Under the pieces are notes generated by a model. The model saw only the letters and a program-made list of their open reading frames with translations, did not search any database and was not told where the DNA came from. Of a stretch of DNA of 48,036 nucleotides, positions 39,424 through 47,069 are shown piece by piece. The stretch is from contig NZ_BBOX01000203.1 of NCBI RefSeq assembly GCF_001553455.1, positions 1 to 48,036 of the forward strand, written 5' to 3'. A program made the translations under genes and the position numbers. Position 1 is the stretch's first letter; every line of letters starts with the position of its first letter. Source of the stretch: Streptomyces hygroscopicus subsp. hygroscopicus. GTDB lineage: Bacteria > Actinomycetota > Actinomycetes > Streptomycetales > Streptomycetaceae.

Positions 39424-39477
39424 TGACCGTAAGGTCGGCTTCAACGGAAGGTCAATCCCCGTGACCTGGATGGTCAC
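39424..39477. promoter_or_regulatory. Cluster of GGTCA/TGACC half-sites upstream of the sugar operon
   Basis: TGACC (39424-39428), GGTC (39433-39436), GGTCA (39450-39454), TGACC (39462-39466) and GGTCAC (39472-39477). Pairs form dyads: AGGTCA-N7-TGACCT (39449-39467) and GTGACC-N5-GGTCAC (39461-39477). They lie 39-92 bp before the binding-protein start and probably are operator sites. Confidence 0.55.
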
Positions 39478-39555
39478 TTGATCGCCGGACCCGCGCCGTG
39501 ATCGGGCGCCGCGCCCTCGGACGGTACGGGCGGGGGCCGGGCGGTGTCGCGGTTC

Positions 39556-39657
39556 GGGGGTGTCGTGGTTCGGGTGGTGGTCCGGGTCCGGGGGTGTCGT
39601 GGTTCGGGCGGTGGTTCGGGCCCGGGGGTGTCGTGGTTCGGGCGGTGGTCCGGGTCC
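39556..39657. repeat. 34-bp tandem repeat, three copies
   Basis: GGGGGTGTCGTGGTTCGGG plus a GGTGGTCCGGGTCC-type half recurs at 39556, 39590 and 39624. The gap 39486-39853 holds no gene. Units abut with no unique spacers, so this is not a CRISPR array. Confidence 0.75.
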
Positions 39658-39853
39658 GGCCGGTGTACGCCGCGAGCGCCTTGGTGACGTCGTCAGCCGC
39701 CGCACCGGGCTGTCGCCGGCGGCCAGGGCCTTCGTGACCACCGCCCTCGCCGACCCCGGCCCCGGAACCTGGTGAGAGCGGCCGGACGGAGCCGCCTGAT
39801 AAGGCATGCTTATAAGGCAGATCGCAACTGGGACTTGGACGGTCGAACAGGCT

Positions 39854-39866
39854 GATTGCTGCAATC
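39854..39866. promoter_or_regulatory. GATTGC-T-GCAATC operator-like palindrome
   Basis: A perfect 13-bp palindrome ending 6 nt before the ATG of the decayed dehydrogenase. An AT-rich stretch upstream (39799-39820, with repeated ATAAGGCA) is a likely promoter. The ATTGC-N-GCAAT form resembles LysR or GntR sites. Confidence 0.5.
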
Positions 39867-39872
39867 GACGGC

Positions 39873-40328
39873 ATGTCCAACCACCGCATTGCCCTGATCC
39901 CCGGCGACGGCATCGGCGCCGAGGTCCTGCCCCCGGCACAGCGGGTCCTCGATCTCGACCCGGCCCGCTTCGACGTGGTGGTCGCCTCCCACCTCTTCGG
40001 CGACATCCTCAGCGATCCGGCCGCCGCCGTCGTCGGCTCCACCGGCATCGCCCCGGCAGCCACCCTCGACTCCGAGCGCGCCTGCCCATCGATGGTCGAG
40101 CCGGTGCACGGCTCCGCTCCCGACATCGCCGGGCGCGGCGCCGCCAACCCGCTGGGCGCGGTCTGGCCGGCCGCCATGCTGCGCGACCACCCCGGGGCAC
40201 CCGGAGGCGTCCAAGGATGTCGCCGATGCCGTCGCGGCGGTCCTGGCCAGGACCGACCCGCGCACCCCGGCCCGGGCGGCACCGCCTCCCCGGAGGAGTT
40301 CACCGGCAAACTCCTCGACCTGCTCTGA
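39873..40328 (+). pseudogene. Decayed tartrate/isopropylmalate-type dehydrogenase gene
   Basis: The 151-codon frame opens with the genuine family start (MSNHRIALIPGDGIGAEVLP). It then jumps at about residue 29 to the C-terminal third (RFDVVVASHLFGDILSDPAA, MVEPVHGSAPDIAGRG, NPLGAVWPAAML). About 200 residues, including the substrate Arg/Tyr/Lys region, are missing. From about 40192 to 40270 the family sequence (GHPEASKDVADAVAAVLART) is in another frame, and the original frame resumes at GGTASPEEFTGKLLDLL. One large deletion plus two compensating frameshifts means no active enzyme. Intact relatives oxidise D-malate or tartrate, matching the DctA transporter downstream. Confidence 0.8.
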
Positions 40329-40510
40329 GCGAACCCCTCTGAGCCCCGCACGGCCGGAGCGCGAGCGGCAGGGACACCACCTCACCGCCCCGGCCTTCCG
40401 CCCTTCACGGGCGACCTGTCTGTTCGCTTCCGAGCCGCGCCCCTCCCGGCCCCTCCCAGAAGGCCATTCGCGTCCCGGCTGCGCCCTGTTCCTCAATGAG
40501 GAGAAACGTC

Positions 40511-41944
40511 ATGGCAGCATCCGCGTCCCCGATCTCGCCCCCCGCCCGGACCGCCTCCACTCCCTGGTACAAACAGCTGTACTTCTGGGTCCTGACCGCC
40601 ATCGCCTCGGGCATCCTGACCGGCTGGCTGTGGCCCTCGGCCGGGGTCGCCCTGGAACCGGTCGGCACCACCTTCGTGTCCGCCATCAAGATGCTCATCA
40701 CCCCGATCGTCTTCCTCACGATCGTGGCCGGTATCGGCAGCGTCGACAGCCTGGGGCGGGTCGGCCGGGTGGGGCTGAAGTCACTCGCCTACTTCCAGGC
40801 GGGCACCCTGGCCGCCCTCGCGGTGGGCCTGGTCGCCGTCAATGTCTTCCAGCCCGGCGCCGGAGTGCACGCCCATCCCGGCGACCTCCACCTGACGGGC
40901 GACGCCGCCCAGTACGTCGAGCAGGGCGAGGGACGGAGCTGGTGGCACTTCCTCACCGACATCGTGCCCACCAGCGCCGTCGGCGCCTTCGCCGACGGGA
41001 ACATCCTCCAGGTCATCTTCCTCTCGGTGCTGTTCGGCATCGCCCTCAAGGCCGTCGGGCCGGTCGCCGAGCCGATCGTGGCCGGCGTGAACCGGCTGAG
41101 CAGCGTGGTCTTCAAGATCCTGCACTACGTCATGCTGGCCGCACCCATCGGCGCGTTCGGCGCCATGGCCTTCACCATCGGCAAGTACGGCATCTCGACC
41201 CTCACCAGCCTCGGCCGGCTGATCGCCCTCTTCTACGGCACCTCGCTGTTCTTCGTCGTCGTCATCCTCGGCGCCGTCACCGCCCTGCTCAGAGTCAACA
41301 TCTTCCGGCTGCTGCGCTACCTGGGCGGGGAATTCCTCCTGGTGCTGGGCACCTCCTCGTCCGAAAGCGCCCTGCCCCGGCTCATGACCAAGCTCGAAGG
41401 GCTCGGTATCCGCCGTGACATCGTCGGGCTGACCGTGCCCACCGGCTACTCCTTCAACCTCGACGGCAGCTCCATCTACCTTTCCCTGGCCGCCGTCTAC
41501 ATCGCCCAGGCCACGGACACGCCCCTCGGCATCGGCGAGCAACTGGGCCTGCTCGCCCTGATGATCCTCACCTCCAAGGGGTCCGGAGGCGTCACCGGCG
41601 CCGGATTCATCGCCCTGGCCGCCACCCTCTCCTCGGTCGGCACCGTGCCGGTGGCGGGCATCATGCTGATCTTCGGCATCGACAAGTTCATGTCCGAATG
41701 CCGCGCCCTGACCAACCTCGCCGGCAACAGCGTCGCCACCCTTGTCGTCGCCCGGTGGGAAGGCGCTCTCGACACCGCATGCGTCAACCGCGTGCTGCGC
41801 ACCGGGACCCCCGCCCCCGACCCCACGCCACGGCCCGAGGCCGAAACCGACACGGAAACCCACACCGAGGCCGGAAGGCCCTCACTCGGTCAGGACCACC
41901 AAGCCGTGCCGTCCCTCACCAACCTCCGTGGACAGAACACCTAG
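40511..41944 (+). CDS. dctA: C4-dicarboxylate/proton symporter DctA-1
   Basis: A 477-residue DAACS-family secondary transporter for succinate, fumarate, malate or similar anions. GAGGAG lies 7 nt before the ATG (MAASASPISPP). Helix 1 is YFWVLTAIASGILTGWLW. The helical hairpin HP1 carries SSSESALPRLMTKLEGLG, TM7 holds VPTGYSFNLDGSSIYLS, and TM8 reads DKFMSECRALTNLAGN; all substrate and cation residues appear intact. The C-terminal tail is hydrophilic (PDPTPRPEAETDTETHTE). It follows the decayed dehydrogenase gene and converges on the response-regulator gene with a 4-bp overlap. Confidence 0.95.
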   Translation: MAASASPISPPARTASTPWYKQLYFWVLTAIASGILTGWLWPSAGVALEPVGTTFVSAIKMLITPIVFLTIVAGIGSVDSLGRVGRVGLKSLAYFQAGTLAALAVGLVAVNVFQPGAGVHAHPGDLHLTGDAAQYVEQGEGRSWWHFLTDIVPTSAVGAFADGNILQVIFLSVLFGIALKAVGPVAEPIVAGVNRLSSVVFKILHYVMLAAPIGAFGAMAFTIGKYGISTLTSLGRLIALFYGTSLFFVVVILGAVTALLRVNIFRLLRYLGGEFLLVLGTSSSESALPRLMTKLEGLGIRRDIVGLTVPTGYSFNLDGSSIYLSLAAVYIAQATDTPLGIGEQLGLLALMILTSKGSGGVTGAGFIALAATLSSVGTVPVAGIMLIFGIDKFMSECRALTNLAGNSVATLVVARWEGALDTACVNRVLRTGTPAPDPTPRPEAETDTETHTEAGRPSLGQDHQAVPSLTNLRGQNT

Positions 41945-42645
41945 TGCTCGCTGAGCCAGCGGTACAGCAGCTCGGGCCGTCCGATCTGCCCGTAGTGCGG
42001 GGCGCGGGCGGCCCGCCCCGCCTCCACCAGATGCTCCAGGTAGCGGCGGGCGGTGATCCGGGAGATCCCCACGGTCTCGGCGGTCGCCGCGGCCGAGATC
42101 CCCTCCTCGGCGCCGCGCAGCGCCTCGGTGACCGCGTGCAGGGTCGCCTGGGTCAGCCCCTTCGGCATCGCCGCGGGCTGCGGCGCCCGCAGCGCGGCCA
42201 GCGCCCGGTCCACCTCGTCCTGCCCGCTGGCCTCGCCCGCGGTCGCCCGGAACTCGGCGTACCGGAGGAGGCGGTCCCGGAGGGTGGAGAAGGTGAACGG
42301 TTTCAGCACGTACTGCACGACCCCGAGGGAGACCCCGTCGCGGACCATCGCCAGATCCCGGGCCGAGGTGACCGTGATCACGTCAGCCGCGTTCCCGGCC
42401 GCGCGCAGCGCCCTTACGAGCTGCAGGCCGTGTCCGTCGGGGAGGTAGAGGTCGAGCAGCAGCAGATCGACGGGCGTCCGCTCCAGCAGCCGCTGGGCGT
42501 CCGCGCCGCTGCGCGCGGTCCCGACCACGGCGAAGCCGGGGACGCGCTCGACGTACATCCGGTGCGCGTCCGCCGCGACCGGGTCGTCCTCGACGACGAG
42601 AACCCGGATCGGCGCCGGATCCCCCGGTTTCGCCTGCGGGCTCAT
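41941..42645 (-). CDS. CitB/DctR-type response regulator
   Basis: A 234-residue response regulator. The receiver domain has Asp20/Asp21, phospho-acceptor Asp65 in LLLLDLYLPDG, and Lys115 in VLKPF. The C-terminal DNA-binding region (about 165-230; SAAATAETVGISRITARRYL) is of the CitB/DcuR class, which pairs with CitA/DcuS-type kinases. Its kinase is encoded at 43074-44702, upstream on the same strand but separated by 428 bp. Its stop overlaps that of dctA-1. It probably activates one or both flanking dctA genes when dicarboxylate is sensed. Confidence 0.92.
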   Translation of the reverse strand: MSPQAKPGDPAPIRVLVVEDDPVAADAHRMYVERVPGFAVVGTARSGADAQRLLERTPVDLLLLDLYLPDGHGLQLVRALRAAGNAADVITVTSARDLAMVRDGVSLGVVQYVLKPFTFSTLRDRLLRYAEFRATAGEASGQDEVDRALAALRAPQPAAMPKGLTQATLHAVTEALRGAEEGISAAATAETVGISRITARRYLEHLVEAGRAARAPHYGQIGRPELLYRWLSEH

Positions 42646-43073
42646 GGACGAGTTCCTCTCGGATGCGGTGCGCGCCGGGCGCGCGGAAAGCTCAGGGCTC
42701 CAATTTACGGAGGGTAACCGCAGGGGGCCAGATCCCTGCGGTGACGATCCGACCACCCCCCGTCGTGCGGGGCTGCCGCCTGTGCGGGCTGCGTCCAGCC
42801 GTGCCGTGCGGGCCGTGTGCGTCCCCGCCCCGCCGGGGCTCGCTGCCCGGTGCGGCGGGATCGGTGCGGCGCGGCCGGTAGGGGCGGATCGCACGCGGGG
42901 TCCCGGCCTGGCGGACCGCACCGGGCGGTGCGGCCGGGCGCGGGGCGTGGCACCGAGGGGTGTGCGGTCGGGCGCCGGTGCCGGTGTGATGGATGGTGGT
43001 GGCGCGGGGCGTGGCGGTCGGGCGCCGTCGTCGGTGTGGTCGATGGCGGTGCGCAGGGCGTCACGATGGGCCG
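42646..43073. other. 428-bp GC-rich spacer between kinase and regulator genes
   Basis: No gene is supported. The spacer contains repeated GCGCGGGGCGTGGC and CGGTCGGGCGCCG blocks (42938-43040). Two-component partners of this type usually overlap or abut, so an expanded repeat here is unusual. Confidence 0.5.
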
Positions 43074-44702
43074 TCACGAGGTGACGGCCGGGGCCGTGAG
43101 GGGGAGGCGGACGGTGAACTCCGCGCCGCCGTCCGCCGAGCCCGCCACCTCCACCGTGCCCGCGTTCCGGCGCGCGGCCTGCTGGACCAGGGCCAGGCCC
43201 AGGCCGCGCCCCGCCGACTTGGTGCTCCAGCCGCGGCGGAAGACCTCCTCGGCCGCCGCCGGGTCGAGCCCGGCCCCGGTGTCCGCGACGCGCAGCGTGA
43301 GCTCTCCGGCGTCGGCGCGGGCGGTGACGGTGACCCGCGCGCTGCGGGGAGCCGTGCCGGTGCCGACGCCCTCGGCGGCGGCGTCCGTGGCGTTGTCGAT
43401 GAGGTTGCCGAGGATGGTCACCAGGTCGCGGGCGGGCAGACCGGGCGGGAGGACGCCGTCGTCGATCCGGCTGTCGGGGGCGAGGACCAGCTCGACACCG
43501 CGCTCGTTGGCCTGGGCCGCCTTCCCCAGCAGCAGCGCGGCCAGCACCGGCTCGGCCACCGCCCCCACCACCTGGTCGGTCAGCGCCTGGGCCAGCTCCA
43601 GCTCGGCGGTGGCGAAGTCGACGGCCTCGTCCTCCCGGCCCAGCTCGATCAGCGAGACGACGGCGTGCAGCCGGTTGGCCGCCTCATGGGCCTGGGAGCG
43701 CAGCGCCTCGGCGAAACCGCGCACCGAGTCCAGCTCGCCGGAGAGCGCCTGGAGTTCGGTGTGGTCGCGCAGGGTGACGACCGTGCCGCGCTGCTCACCG
43801 CTGCTCACCGGTGAGGTGTTGACGACCACGACCCGTTCCGCGGTCAGGTGCAGTTCGTCCACGCGCGGCTCGGTGGACAGCAGCGCGCCGGTCAGCGCGG
43901 GCGGCAGGCCCAGGTCGGAGACGTAGCGGCCGACGGAGTCCGGGGGCAGTCCGAGCAGCTCCCGGCCGCCGTCGTTGATCAGCGCGATCCGCCGCCGGCC
44001 GTCGAGCATCAGCAGCCCCTCGCGCACGGCGTGCAGCGCGGCCTCGTGGTAGTCGTGCATCCGGCTCAGCTCGTCCGCGTTCATCCCGTGGGTGTGACGG
44101 CGCAGCCGGGCGTTGATGACGTACGCGCACAGGCCGCCGACGGCGAGCGCGGCGGCCGCCACGCCGAGCAGCGCGAGCAGCTGGCGGCGCACTTGGGCGC
44201 TGATGGTGTCCACGGTGATGCCCGCGCTGACCAGCGCGGTGATCCGGCCGCCGGCGCGGTCGTCGCGCACCGGGGCGACCACCCGCACGGAGCGGCCGAG
44301 CGTGCCGGTGTAGGTCTCGGGGAAGACCCGGCCGCGCAGCGCGGGCCCGATGTGGCCGAGGTAGGTGGCGCCGATCTGGTCCGGATCGGGGTGGGTCCAG
44401 CGGACACCGCGGGTGTTCATGATCGTGACGAAGGTGACGCCGGTGTCCCGGCGCACCTTCTCCGCGTACGGCTGGAGCCGGGCGGAGGGGTTGCCGGTCC
44501 GCACGGCCTCGGCGACCGATGGCGAGTCGGCGACGGCGACCGCGACGGCCGTGGCCCGCTGCCGCGCGGCGGCCTCCGCCTGCTTGCGGCCGGTGGCGTA
44601 GGCGAAGACGGCGCATCCGGCCACCAGGGCGGCGACCAGCACGACCTGCATGGCGAACAGCTGGCCCGCCAGGCTCCGCGGGTGGGGGATGCGCATGGCC
44701 AT
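43074..44702 (-). CDS. CitA/DcuS-type sensor histidine kinase
   Basis: A 542-residue membrane kinase. TM1 is at about 13-36, TM2 at about 174-197. Between them is a PAS-like periplasmic sensor of the CitA type, with the family motif MNTRGVRWTHPDPDQIGATY and a PVRDDRAGG segment. A cytoplasmic PAS domain (about 215-325) follows. The phosphorylation helix is QAHEAANRLHAVVSLIELG (His339). The catalytic domain has NLIDNATDAA, DTGAGLDP and GRGLGLALV. Its ligand should be a C4 or C6 carboxylate, given the two flanking dctA genes. The start MAMRIPHPRS is chosen just before TM1. Confidence 0.92.
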   Translation of the reverse strand: MAMRIPHPRSLAGQLFAMQVVLVAALVAGCAVFAYATGRKQAEAAARQRATAVAVAVADSPSVAEAVRTGNPSARLQPYAEKVRRDTGVTFVTIMNTRGVRWTHPDPDQIGATYLGHIGPALRGRVFPETYTGTLGRSVRVVAPVRDDRAGGRITALVSAGITVDTISAQVRRQLLALLGVAAAALAVGGLCAYVINARLRRHTHGMNADELSRMHDYHEAALHAVREGLLMLDGRRRIALINDGGRELLGLPPDSVGRYVSDLGLPPALTGALLSTEPRVDELHLTAERVVVVNTSPVSSGEQRGTVVTLRDHTELQALSGELDSVRGFAEALRSQAHEAANRLHAVVSLIELGREDEAVDFATAELELAQALTDQVVGAVAEPVLAALLLGKAAQANERGVELVLAPDSRIDDGVLPPGLPARDLVTILGNLIDNATDAAAEGVGTGTAPRSARVTVTARADAGELTLRVADTGAGLDPAAAEEVFRRGWSTKSAGRGLGLALVQQAARRNAGTVEVAGSADGGAEFTVRLPLTAPAVTS

Positions 44703-44709
44703 CAGTCTG

Positions 44710-44811
44710 CACACGCATCTTTGTGTGAACGAAATGAACGGAAGGGTGACCCCCGTCACAGGGTGGGGCATAGTCGCCGGGACCGTTCAAGGCGGTGTGC
44801 GAGCCGCACAC
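44710..44811. promoter_or_regulatory. Divergent kinase/dctA-2 control region
   Basis: The 157-bp gap holds three dyads: CACAC/GTGTG (44710-44727), GTGAC-CCCC-GTCAC (44746-44759) and GTGTGCG-AGC-CGCACAC (44795-44811). GAACG is directly repeated at 44727 and 44736. These are candidate sites for the CitB-type regulator controlling dctA-2. Confidence 0.45.
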
Positions 44812-44859
44812 GGTACAGCGCCGGGACAGTTGGACGGCAGAACAGAAGGAGGCAGCACC

Positions 44860-46299
44860 GTGGCTGCGCGGACCTCGACGCCCGAGGCGGGACGTAACGA
44901 GCCTGAGCGGGCGAAGAAGGAAAGGATTCACTACCTCTACCTCGCCGTGATCGGCGCGGTGGTGCTCGGCATCATCGTGGGCTTCGCGGCTCCCGGTGTG
45001 GCGGTGGAGCTCAAGCCCATCGGCACCGGCTTTGTGAATCTGATCAAGATGTTGATCTCGCCGATCATCTTCTGCACGATCGTGCTCGGCATCGGTTCGG
45101 TGCGGAAGGCCGCGAAGGTCGGTGCGGTGGGCGGTCTCGCCCTCGTTTACTTCATGCTGATGTCGACCGTCGCCCTCGCGATCGGTCTGGTGGTCGGCAA
45201 CTTCCTCGACCCGGGCAGCGGCCTGCACATGAGCCATGAGGCGGCCCAGGCCGGGCAGAGCCAGGCCGAGGGTGCCCACGAGTCCACGGCGGACTTCCTG
45301 CTCGGGATCATCCCGACCACCCTGGTCTCCGCCTTCACCGGCGACTCGGTGCTGCAGACCCTGTTCGTGGCCCTGCTCACCGGCTTCGCCCTGCAGGCGA
45401 TGGGCAAGGCGGGCGAGCCGGTGCTGCGCGGCATAGGTCACATACAGCAGCTGGTCTTCAAGCTGCTGTCGATGGTCATGTGGGCCGCTCCGGTCGGTGC
45501 CTTCGGCGCGATGGCCGCCGTGGTCGGCGAGACCGGTCTGGACGCGCTCAAGGCGCTCGCGGTCATCATGATCGGCTTCTATGTGACCTGTGCGCTGTTC
45601 GTGTTCCTCGTCCTCGGGACGATCCTCCGGCTGGTCGCGGGCGTGAACATCTTCCTGCTGCTGAAGTACCTGGCGCGGGAGTTCCTGCTGATCCTGTCGA
45701 CCTCGTCCTCCGAGTCGGCGCTGCCGCTGCTCATCGGGAAGATGGAGCACGCGGGCGTCAGCAAGCCGGTCGTCGGCATCACCGTCCCCACCGGCTACTC
45801 CTTCAACCTGGACGGCACCGCCATCTACCTGACCATGTCCTCGCTGTTCATCGCCGAGGCCATGGGCGAGCCGCTCTCCATAGGCCAGCAGATATCCCTG
45901 CTCGTCTTCATGATCGTCGCCTCGAAGGGCGCCGCCGGGGTGACCGGCGCGGGCATGGCGACGCTGGCGGGCGGCCTCCAGTCGCACCGGCCCGAGCTGG
46001 TGGACGGCGTCGGCCTCATCGTCGGCATCGACCGCTTCATGAGCGAGGCCCGCGCCCTCACCAACTTCGCGGGCAACGCGGTGGCGACCGTCCTGGTCGG
46101 CACCTGGACCAAGGAGATCGACAAGGAGCGGATGCAGCAGGTCCTCTCCGGACAACTGCCGTTCGACGCCGCCGCGTTCGCCCAGAACGGCGGCGGCCAC
46201 GGCCCGGCCCCGGCCGAGTCCGAGTCCGACGAGGACGAGGCCAAGGCCCTCCCCGAGCGGCGTGACGGTGACACGGCGAAGGAGCACGTCCCCGCCTGA
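44860..46299 (+). CDS. C4-dicarboxylate/cation symporter DctA-2
   Basis: A 479-residue DAACS symporter. The GTG start has AAGGAGG 8 nt upstream. Core motifs match DctA-1: SSSESALPLLIGKMEHAG, VPTGYSFNLDGTAIYLT and DRFMSEARALTNFAGN. The rest is clearly divergent, so it is an old paralogue rather than a recent duplicate. The tail is acidic (SESDEDEAKALPE). It is divergent from the kinase gene and has dyads in the shared promoter region, so it is the most likely target of the local two-component system. It ends at a perfect hairpin. Confidence 0.95.
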   Translation: MAARTSTPEAGRNEPERAKKERIHYLYLAVIGAVVLGIIVGFAAPGVAVELKPIGTGFVNLIKMLISPIIFCTIVLGIGSVRKAAKVGAVGGLALVYFMLMSTVALAIGLVVGNFLDPGSGLHMSHEAAQAGQSQAEGAHESTADFLLGIIPTTLVSAFTGDSVLQTLFVALLTGFALQAMGKAGEPVLRGIGHIQQLVFKLLSMVMWAAPVGAFGAMAAVVGETGLDALKALAVIMIGFYVTCALFVFLVLGTILRLVAGVNIFLLLKYLAREFLLILSTSSSESALPLLIGKMEHAGVSKPVVGITVPTGYSFNLDGTAIYLTMSSLFIAEAMGEPLSIGQQISLLVFMIVASKGAAGVTGAGMATLAGGLQSHRPELVDGVGLIVGIDRFMSEARALTNFAGNAVATVLVGTWTKEIDKERMQQVLSGQLPFDAAAFAQNGGGHGPAPAESESDEDEAKALPERRDGDTAKEHVPA

Positions 46300-46307
46300 C
46301 GCCCACG

Positions 46308-46351
46308 CGCCCGCGGCCCTGCCCTCCTGAATCGGGGCAGGGCCGCGGGCG
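46308..46351 (+). terminator. Perfect 17-bp hairpin after dctA-2
   Basis: CGCCCGCGGCCCTGCCC pairs completely with its reverse complement around a 10-nt loop, 8 bp after the stop. Confidence 0.85.
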
Positions 46352-46375
46352 TGTCACGGGATGTATGCGACGCAC

Positions 46376-46620
46376 ACGAGGTGCGCCACGTGCGCCACGC
46401 AGGCGACGTGCGCCACGCAGGCCGCGTGCGCCGCGTGCGCCGCGTACGCCACGTACGCGACGAATGGCGCCTCGCGTCCTCCCCCCGTTGGAAGACGCGA
46501 GACGCCGCCCATGGCCCCCCGCCGGACCGTGGTCGGTCTCGGTCGGTCCCGGTCGGTCTCGGTCGGTCCTCGATCGTTCCCGCTGGTTCTCGATGGTTCT
46601 TGACGGCGACGGAAAGCGTC
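46376..46620. repeat. Short tandem repeats after dctA-2
   Basis: First part (46376-46465): GTGCGCCACGCAGGCGAC-type units. Second part (46530-46605): units of about 12 bp, CGGTCGGTCTCG/CGGTCGGTCCCG, decaying to CTCGATGGTT. No gene is supported in this stretch. Confidence 0.7.
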
Positions 46621-46623
46621 GCC

Positions 46624-46818
46624 TCAGCGCTCGCCGTCCGCCGCGCGGCGCAGCTGTTCCGGGAGGGCCGTCCACTCGGGGCCCTCGTGCAGGGGTTTGA
46701 CCCAGGCGATGTTGCCGCCGGTGTCGACGTAGGCGACGCGGCCCATGGTCTCCCGTTCGAGGTCGTAGACGAGTTCGCCGATCCGGGGTGTACTGCGTGT
46801 CCCTCCAGTGGTGGTCAT
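46624..46818 (-). CDS. Small conserved protein, PRC-barrel-like
   Basis: A 64-residue protein. GAGG precedes the ATG (MTTTGGTRSTPRIGELVYDL). The segment RIGELVYDLERETMGRVAYV, then GGNIAWVKPLHEGPEW, resembles the short beta-barrel proteins common in Streptomyces (pattern G-x-LVYD ... G-x-V-x-D ... W). The function is unknown; a soluble regulator or RNA/protein-binding role is conceivable. In-frame codons upstream to 47040 cross the promoter region and are rejected. It is divergent from the BTAD regulator. Confidence 0.7.
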   Translation of the reverse strand: MTTTGGTRSTPRIGELVYDLERETMGRVAYVDTGGNIAWVKPLHEGPEWTALPEQLRRAADGER

Positions 46819-46958
46819 GAGCCGCCTCCTCGGCACCTCACTGTCATACCGTCCCCCGTTCATGGTTGGAGGAGGATCCCGGGACCGGAACGTCCGGGCC
46901 GGTCGCCGCCACCGCGGTGGACCGGGACGGCATCTGGTGCCCGTGGGACCCTCGATGA

Positions 46959-46976
46959 CTCGTAGGGTGCTACGAG
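46959..46976. promoter_or_regulatory. CTCGTAG/CTACGAG dyad
   Basis: A perfect 7-bp inverted repeat with a 4-bp spacer, directly before the heptamer repeats in the gap between the small protein gene and the BTAD regulator. It is probably a second operator, of TetR-like form. Confidence 0.45.
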
Positions 46977-46977
46977 C

Positions 46978-47025
46978 CGCTGATGTCCCGCTGATGCCTC
47001 GCTGACCCGAACCCGTGGGTAGGCT
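46978..47025 (+). promoter_or_regulatory. SARP-type triple direct repeat and -10 of the BTAD gene
   Basis: CGCTGATG at 46978 and 46989, and CGCTGACC at 47000, repeat with exact 11-bp spacing, the arrangement bound by SARP/AfsR regulators. A -10-like TAGGCT (47020-47025) follows 12 bp after the last repeat, so the repeats replace a -35. Transcription should start near 47032, ahead of the GTG at 47070. Confidence 0.6.
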
Positions 47026-47069
47026 TCGAGGCGGGCACATGAAATCTCTGGTACCGACGGGGGCAGTGC

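Noticed and set aside
39556..39657. Possible CRISPR array
   Set aside because: The 34-bp units abut with no unique spacers and no Cas gene is present; the same holds for the repeats at 3634-3905, 12449-12796 and 46376-46620.
43795..46287. 830-codon minus-strand ORF across dctA-2 and the kinase
   Set aside because: Out of frame with the kinase and antisense to dctA-2; no motif.
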